Positions 59,901-64,000 of a stretch of 64,000 nt of DNA are shown here, one piece after another (positions within the stretch are counted from its first letter, which is position 1; the number at the start of each line of letters is the position of its first letter). A model generated the notes under the pieces. The model saw nothing but the letters and a program-made list of their open reading frames with translations, was not told the DNA's origin and did no database searches. The stretch spans positions 39,912,397-39,976,396 of the forward strand of contig NC_087070.1 of NCBI RefSeq assembly GCF_963678635.1, given 5' to 3'. Made by a program: the position numbers and the translations under genes. The DNA is from Symsagittifera roscoffensis (taxonomy: Eukaryota > Xenacoelomorpha > Acoela > Convolutidae).

Positions 59901-61697
59901 TTACCAGACACCTTAAGTCGAAATACACCACCTGAATTACTTACACGAAAAACAACAGTTGAAATACCCAAAAATATAAAATTCTACCTTGCAGAAAACG
60001 AAACATCACCTCGATTGGAATGCAAATATGCAGTTAAAACTGATATTGAACAATCACAAATAAATAATTTACAACATTTCCCACTTTATTTAGATTGTCA
60101 AAATAATCATTATGAAGTTGACTTACTTGGAACATCAACTTTCAAACCAATCCCATATTCTCAATGGATAAAAAATAACACCCAACAAAAACGAACAAAA
60201 CAACACCCACCTAAAAAAGACCATTTTCCACTAATTGAAAAAGAAGATTTAACTGATAAAATAAATTTATCAGGACCACAAACAAATGATTCAAAATACA
60301 CAATAAATCAAGTTTTTGACCTTCACGACCCACTTGATACAATACCCTTATCTAAATTCGAAATTGAAAACATTTTTCTCCCCCCAACAGATACGATTAC
60401 AATTTCAACACTGAAACAATATCAAAATCTTGACCCGATAATTAGACAACTGAAATCATGGCACAAATATAAAACTAAACCTATCAAAGCAGATTCAACC
60501 ATTCTAGGAAACAAAACACTCCTCCGATATTTTCGCAAATTTAATTACACAACAATTAATGAAACTACAGACCTTTTAGAATACAACTTAAACGAATCCA
60601 TAGTCCCCTGTCTCCCTATAAGTATGATTCTTATAGCTTTTAATATTTCACATACACAAAATATTAAAGGACACTCTGGATCAGAAAAAACATATTCAAA
60701 TTTTATACAAAATTTTTACTTCCCAAATGCACCAATTTGGATAAAAGTACTATGCAATGATTGTATAGTATGTCAACTGAATAAACCTTACCCAAATCAA
60801 AAACAAATAGCACAAAAACAAGATTTTAAAGGACAAAGTTTATACTTTAATCACCGTATCTCATTTGATACTAAAGGACCAATTTCACCCTCATCAGAAG
60901 GAAACTCCTACATTATGGTAATTGTTGACGCATTTACACATTATGTAGCACTTAACCCAGTACCACATTGTAACGCTTATTACGCTTACACAACACTCTA
61001 TGAACACTGGATAGCAAAATTCGGACTACCAGAAATTTTAGTTACAGACAATGGTACAGAATTCATAAATAATGAAATAATAACACTATGTCATTTATAC
61101 AACATTAAACACAAACCACGTACATCTCATGCACCTTGGACAAACGGCTTAGTCGAAGGTATGAACCGTTCACTACAAGAATATCTTAGATGTATCATCA
61201 ACGGAAATGATACAAAATATACCGAATGGTCAGCAGATGTAAAATTATTTCCCTTAGCATATAATTCACAATTTACGACAACTTTAGGAATGTCACCATA
61301 CGAAATGGTTTTTAACCAAAAGCCACGCAAACCAATAATGTTTACAGCAAATTCCCATAAAAACGCACAAGGTTATTGTCAACCAAATAAAGACTCAATT
61401 TGTTATAACCTCCCATTACATACGCACGATGAAGATCATTTTCATCACCCACAAATTCTTAAATTAGCCTCCGGTACACACACCGAATGGATTTTAAATA
61501 GAGATAAGAAACACAATGAAATTTACCAAAAAATAACGAAAAAGTTATTACAAAGACAAAACATAAATGAACAAATCAATTCACGCTTTACACCAGCTTC
61601 CGATTTAAAAATTGGAACATTTGTTTTAATACCTAATTTTAATACTCAAAAAGGAATTTCTAAAAAATTACAACCCCTCCGAAAAGGACCCTACTAA
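53907..61697 (+). CDS. Gag-Pol polyprotein of Ty3/gypsy-like element 2 (2596 residues)
   Basis: One uninterrupted frame carries, in order: a long N-terminal region with Gln/Asn/Pro-rich parts (about 280-590); a capsid-like region (about 605-800); a zinc knuckle CNYCRRYGHSISEC (842-855); an Arg/Asn/Ser/Tyr-rich repeat region (about 920-1075); protease LIDSGAESN (Asp1229); RT with Asp1674 and YLDD (1737-1740); RNase H with Asp1886; integrase zinc His2249, His2256, Cys2286, Cys2289; and catalytic Asp2321, Asp2381 and Glu2417 (D-x35-E). All key residues are present. The frame stops with TAA at 61695-61697, directly after KGPY, inside the usual GPY module. Codons are A-rich and G-poor. Length exceeds typical gypsy Gag-Pol, mostly through the N-terminal and RNA-binding regions. 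Confidence 0.88.
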   Translation: MSSTHTPGDETPDDDEIFPFIVDADTDRGQHIFCQNLLVNLFEPGISPCKTEFPDVKIKRQIIDHYLKDICNITQQYGIYSIEFTSPNHNNRTYTIQTDDLDLEFSKVFSEYIKSIQYHNSQRANSIFTNEVFAIIYSYISILENELPLTNVSPTETSKHLRVRHEITLLSSYLNIIKENFTKDDVSQHTKHDLQKILAWFIIDYFTHNIDLIAQARKNFIPQNSNDDTAITEQSDYVWDPEWSHPAFISFPQSISSQAIGTISYIRDYVRVIPLTIDATPLNYNTFLPDTQNNSLNSTVIHNENLNGTRNLTQQDIQTPSHFINEEIVHTTTTQQSISPIRPNLTTPRNTNPSQTQVTLQSTVKPSVAPKYSHMDYQTYRPMTIPSKTRKTFTRNNFADHNYNYTHPSKTNYQPQRNFNQYTKPRNWDNPTAQYNSKNFQPNPPQDRSENYPFFQQNKNKKQTSYQMDYLSSDDDFLQPDIFAPNTQEYRRQGIQKTRTNHRNFSPQPIDAQHQQLIQQQNPINTQSFQPIQQQNPMTAHSYQPSQMQNEIPLPYYLQQHEITRNQLSNFSQMPNAAESLQMTMNPYLMGGSSITSNKPLMVFTGTDPEYSVEDYLNAVTANLILNIGPEPINTPLHQNWIHRRTALIQTTLDGAAQKWFSVLPLEIKSNWKRFTQEFSKMFDSERNKQQQRVLCNEIRRLPNETIKQIAVRIETLVRKAYSLNTHDYKNTKMTEILMMTLTPQLRKIAIKKRASHPSSIREPDLDFRKLVDKLEQAEITMKLEETENLKLQYVNKIETTPTNINNIQESETDLVEKITEILNIYEKNPNFKGKPSFKKWCNYCRRYGHSISECRQKQQDSQNKPQKYKEPNKSFYQYMKKDQNLPNKTVHSNNSSGKPLPNNTSYTRNQSPYNSSYRGRSPERRNTNNSSQNHYNRPNSRNNYSRSNSNTQRFVSRSNSQSRNNYYPNNQSRNSSYNRNRNYSYNRNRSYSNNRNQNYPNNRSRNNSYNRSNYNRPNSNYQNRSRNNSQNRHPSYNNRYRNYSQSPHRNNNHYNNSNNRYRSSTPKHQRQINQVQSNPETTSDPPGIDDTVTDTLQLNQINCTSSDSESDTENTLAINMIKVENDYESVIYEQPFPSHIYENQSEFLQNYYTTPIKSTPTTQETNEINTTNQTNKNTKTKCLNTNHIYQNIQKEQPKEKIWTIPFLLESPKNKEFQPPDLEIDFLIDSGAESNIINIPTWNEIKTLHPKLTPLETSSKLATAQGSTLINYGKIQLFLLPTRTMEQSKILNKPFKQIFHITDIKYNIIGIPFISKYIPTINILNSKILIKDKYTKTKETSLTFFQRLNKQPPFFSKFYPIYNQQRKHLKPLSGNIYNFSIKQVHQYDKEQNKQKFYMSDFEFKPIHKFFKITISSIKYLKNSNSDIISLHVYNNTPYQVTLPLGLLGYCETNATISPIHEKAYRVNNILQLLDICQSTILNEELSINNIISNENRNTDYFTKTPYFKPTFNISNYTEDQQKFLTMFNFQHSQITQDEFEKLAKQLIKYSSVYATSKFDVGKISSSLHLPLKPDAVFKKQRASKVPIHLHDKVNRLLDILEQYNIISPVNKEEQPKGNTFINPVIILAKGESLKIVLDARYLNSLIDESKCNWPIEPIQVILTKINGKYFTTADMNSAYNQMPLDEQSRRLTQFVIGNQQYEFNRLFYGISIGPAAFSAFMSKIFRPLILKKNAITYLDDVFMQSQTKDEMFKVLEQYHQILQNENLKAAPDKSHFFLTRVKFLGHNIERKTITPLKSRIDAIQKLQPPTNKKKIQEFLGMLNFLSKYVYKMQLYLRPFYNILRQQNNFEWNTEHQARFEEIKKLLTEQISNTIPDPDQPFYAMCDASNFGIGAALLQSHNGTNKMNLISANSRLFTQAELRLSTLMRECTAIIYTLTEYEFLILGSKHPTVLFTDHKPIIFLFTQKSNPNHRVYRFQLILMKFPNLHIVWTAGKNLALPDTLSRNTPPELLTRKTTVEIPKNIKFYLAENETSPRLECKYAVKTDIEQSQINNLQHFPLYLDCQNNHYEVDLLGTSTFKPIPYSQWIKNNTQQKRTKQHPPKKDHFPLIEKEDLTDKINLSGPQTNDSKYTINQVFDLHDPLDTIPLSKFEIENIFLPPTDTITISTLKQYQNLDPIIRQLKSWHKYKTKPIKADSTILGNKTLLRYFRKFNYTTINETTDLLEYNLNESIVPCLPISMILIAFNISHTQNIKGHSGSEKTYSNFIQNFYFPNAPIWIKVLCNDCIVCQLNKPYPNQKQIAQKQDFKGQSLYFNHRISFDTKGPISPSSEGNSYIMVIVDAFTHYVALNPVPHCNAYYAYTTLYEHWIAKFGLPEILVTDNGTEFINNEIITLCHLYNIKHKPRTSHAPWTNGLVEGMNRSLQEYLRCIINGNDTKYTEWSADVKLFPLAYNSQFTTTLGMSPYEMVFNQKPRKPIMFTANSHKNAQGYCQPNKDSICYNLPLHTHDEDHFHHPQILKLASGTHTEWILNRDKKHNEIYQKITKKLLQRQNINEQINSRFTPASDLKIGTFVLIPNFNTQKGISKKLQPLRKGPY

Positions 61698-62129
61698 ATA
61701 ATTGCAAAACCCACTGATGTCACATATAAAATTATCGACTCAAACAAAAAAGAAATCGTTCAACATCGAAACAACCTATTACCTTATTACCCAAAAGAAT
61801 ACGCACTCCGCGAATTAACTCAATTATATTCTTTCACAGGATTAAAAATCATTCAAAATGAACCACATCTGAAAAACACAGAACAAAATGATAACCCCAC
61901 CGAAAATCAAAACACAAAACCAACCGCCACCAAAAACAATACACAAAACCATAAAGAATCCCCAAAACAAAGAAAAAATAGAAAAATGACCGAACAAATA
62001 ATACCCCAAGAACAAATTGACAAATCAGAAAATAGAAAAACAACAAGACTCCGAAATCAACCACGTAAAAACTATAAAATATTCATCCCCCAATCTAAAA
62101 TATTAAAGAAAGTAGAATTTAAAAATTAA
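61698..62129 (+). pseudogene. Gag-Pol C-terminal tail beyond the in-frame TAA
   Basis: The gag-pol frame continues open for 143 codons after the TAA at 61695 and ends at TAA 62127-62129. It reads IIAKPTDVTYKIIDSNKKE and then VQHRNNLLPYYPKEYALREL, the normal sequel of the GPY module (loop, then the R-N-x-L-x-P-Y motif), followed by a Lys/Asn/Gln-rich tail. This shows that the stop is internal to the ancestral protein. It may be a point mutation in this copy, an assembly error, or a stop that is read through. Confidence 0.82.
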
Positions 62130-62729
62130 TTTTAAGATTCTATACTTCACAATCTTGAAACCTCCGTAACATTTTTCATTTCAATTTTTCAAAATAACAT
62201 GCTCACAAGTACGCAATAATTCTAGTTCAAAATAGACCAATAGGATTCATCCAATCCGCCACTTTCTCTAACTCAAACTAAGATCAATTAGACGAATAAT
62301 CTAGAACTCCAGGCACATCTCTAACTATAACTTTACAACCTCCAGGTCAAAAATAAGCAAACCACTCCAACTTGACAGTTAAAATAAATATCACCATAAT
62401 ACCGTACCCCTCCCTTATCTAATAACCCAAAGATCAACAATATTTCCCCAACTCAGACCACGAATACCCCCAAAACAAATTTGATAACTTAGCCTAAAGT
62501 AACAAAATGAAGATTTTAATTAGCCTAAAGTATAAAAATCTCACCATACCCCGGATCATTTGACAAACAAAAATAAAGAAAAAGACGACCTCCCAGTCAC
62601 CACGAAAATTGCCCCCAACAATTTTTTACCAAACTCAACCCACTTGTCAAAAAACTAATAAATAATCCGACCACACTAGAAAATCGCCTCAAACAGCAAA
62701 AAATATTCGACCAAGAGATCATTTCTTAA
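62130..62729 (+). other. Non-coding A/C-rich stretch after pol
   Basis: No ORF of note. A short repeat tagcctaaagta occurs twice (about 62489 and 62521). It does not resemble 51705-52213, so it is not the 3' LTR, and the element continues. Confidence 0.5.
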
Positions 62730-62960
62730 ATGCTCTTCTCTCAAACAGTTGCTCAAATACTTATAAATTTTAAACATTTTTTTTCAATACTTGAAGCCTT
62801 TATAATATTTCTTTTTGATATACTTGAATATTTTCTAATAATCCTAATCATTTTTTGTAACATTTTTTTAATTTTCTACACAATACTCGAACTATTCCTC
62901 CAACTTTCCAAAACCCTTGAATATATCCACAGGTACGATTTTAACAACTTGTCTAAATGA
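62730..62960 (+). CDS. Small hydrophobic protein 1 (76 residues)
   Basis: ATG 62730 to TGA 62958-62960. From about residue 15 to 60 the protein is almost continuously hydrophobic (EAFIIFLFDILEYFLIILII, then NIFLIFYTILELFLQL), suggesting one or two membrane segments. It overlaps the next ORF by four bases (ATGA). It has no known motif. AT-rich DNA can give such frames by chance, so the call is tentative. Confidence 0.4.
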   Translation: MLFSQTVAQILINFKHFFSILEAFIIFLFDILEYFLIILIIFCNIFLIFYTILELFLQLSKTLEYIHRYDFNNLSK

Positions 62961-63145
62961 TACGAACAATTTTCAGTAGAACTGACATTTTTTTATTGTT
63001 TGTAATTTTCATAACATTTTTATCATCCCTCATTTTGACAATATGTAAATGTATAAAGAAAGCAATCATCACATTTGCCCTAGCAACAATTTTTCTAATT
63101 ATTTTTTTGGAAGAATATTATAATAAACATAAACCTTCCCACTAA
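62957..63145 (+). CDS. Small two-span membrane protein 2 (62 residues)
   Basis: ATG 62957 overlaps the stop of the upstream ORF in an ATGA junction; TAA at 63143-63145. Two hydrophobic spans (IFLLFVIFITFLSSLILTI and AIITFALATIFLIIFL) flank a short basic loop CKCIKKA, with a charged tail EEYYNKHKPSH. That pattern is a plausible hairpin membrane protein. The position after pol is where envelope-like genes lie in some gypsy elements, but no fusion or cleavage signal is seen. Confidence 0.45.
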   Translation: MIRTIFSRTDIFLLFVIFITFLSSLILTICKCIKKAIITFALATIFLIIFLEEYYNKHKPSH

Positions 63146-63150
63146 AGTAA

Positions 63151-64000
63151 AAATTCAAAAATCCATCAAAAATTGCTACCCAACAGTCACAGAATCAGTC
63201 TTCACCGACATCATCCCAAGATAATCCAACACCACCTTCAACTACTCAAAATCCTCAAACATCTACACGAATTTCTTTTCAAGACAATCCATACACTTTT
63301 GAAGAACGGCACGCTCGTTTATCTGAACCACTAGAACCAGTTCAACGACAAGCATCTCTAAGTGAACCAACATATAATCTTTACCCAACACTACCACAAG
63401 AACTAAGTAGAATACGAAACCTTAGTCAAAACCAAAACACAACAGAAATAAATAGACAAATTATACATCCTCGACGAAATAGAAATTTTCAAACTCCCCG
63501 AGTTCATTTTGACATACCTCAATCCCCATCACAAACCACTCCAGAAAACACCACTGGTATCACACCAGAAACTCCTACACTTTTTTCACAACGTAGCACC
63601 TCAAGCTTACCATCAGATTACTTAGGTTCAACACCAACATCTGAACAAATACGTGAAAATCCCTTTAACCCCACAAACCAAACATCACGACTGCCATATT
63701 GGACTACACATTCATTTACACAAGGTGAACCAAATTTAGTCAATGACCCCATAGATATTTCTACGGATACAACAACATCCTCATCACTACCAGAAACATT
63801 ATCACTACCATCAACACCATCAATAAGCCAATTTTCACCACTACCCTTTAACTTAAATTTTCCAAATAATCTCGACGCCAGATATCGAGAACAATCATCA
63901 ATAAATATCCCTTTAAGATTAGATTGGAATACATTCACAGCACCTCCACCATTATTTGGACAACATCAAGAAAGTAACCGCCTTCATAACTGGGCACTCA
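63151..64000 (+). CDS. Pro/Ser/Thr/Gln-rich open frame, partial at both ends
   Basis: From the stop at 63148-63150 this frame is open for 283 codons to the window edge. It lacks an early ATG, so it is probably entered by splicing (a cag at 63184-63186 is one possible acceptor) or by frameshifting. Composition is Pro/Ser/Thr/Gln/Asn-rich and low in hydrophobics: NPQTSTRISFQDNPYTFEER, then ARLSEPLEPVQRQASLSEPT, ending in LFGQHQESNRLHNWAL. It resembles the A-rich, G-poor style of the gag-pol frame and so probably belongs to the same element. The function is unknown. Confidence 0.5.

Noticed and set aside
62130-62729. 3' LTR of gypsy-like element 2 directly after pol
   Set aside because: No phrase matches the putative 5' LTR region 51705-52213, and open frames of the same style continue after it.

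Overview
This window looks like transposon-rich nuclear DNA of an animal. BEL/Pao retrotransposons are known only from metazoans, and a long decayed one lies here. The only recognisable host enzyme gene is broken by four short GT-AG introns. No rRNA, tRNA or CRISPR array was found. The species cannot be named from the sequence. A 200-base run of N at 51505-51704 marks an assembly gap.

Layout. 1-1458 (minus strand): a long open frame, cut by the window edge, for an acidic, probably disordered protein with nine 19-residue repeats. 1.6-3.1 kb: a fold-back repeat and two MITEs with perfect 8-bp target duplications. 3.1-14.0 kb: a decayed BEL/Pao element. A hAT-like MITE has entered its 5' half, its reverse transcriptase segment is duplicated, and a whole Ty1/copia element (about 8822-13410) sits inside its integrase. 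14-18 kb: more MITEs and unassigned DNA. 18257-18791 and 24600-26474: two copies of an element with helentron-like (HINE) ends.

21366-24307: a five-exon gene that joins in frame into a 518-residue amidase-signature enzyme with a complete Lys102/Ser177/Ser201 triad. It is closest in motif layout to bacterial (Rhodococcus-type) amidases.

26.9-46.5 kb: about 19.5 kb of satellite DNA with a 22-bp unit (shorter variants of 19-20 bp) in several higher-order repeats of about 1.0, 1.2, 1.4, 1.6 and 2.4 kb. A LINE fragment precedes it.

48.2-51.5 kb: a decayed Ty3/gypsy element (two zinc knuckles, YIDD reverse transcriptase, RNase H) that runs into the gap. 51.7-64.0 kb: a second, nearly intact and unusual Ty3/gypsy-like element. 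It has a putative LTR end and primer site, a long leader, an extra basic ORF overlapping gag, and one 2596-codon gag-pol frame with all catalytic residues. A single TAA lies inside the GPY module of the integrase C-terminus. Downstream come two small membrane-protein ORFs and a long Pro/Ser/Thr/Gln-rich open frame that leaves the window. This element, the satellite and the intron-bearing amidase are the best leads.
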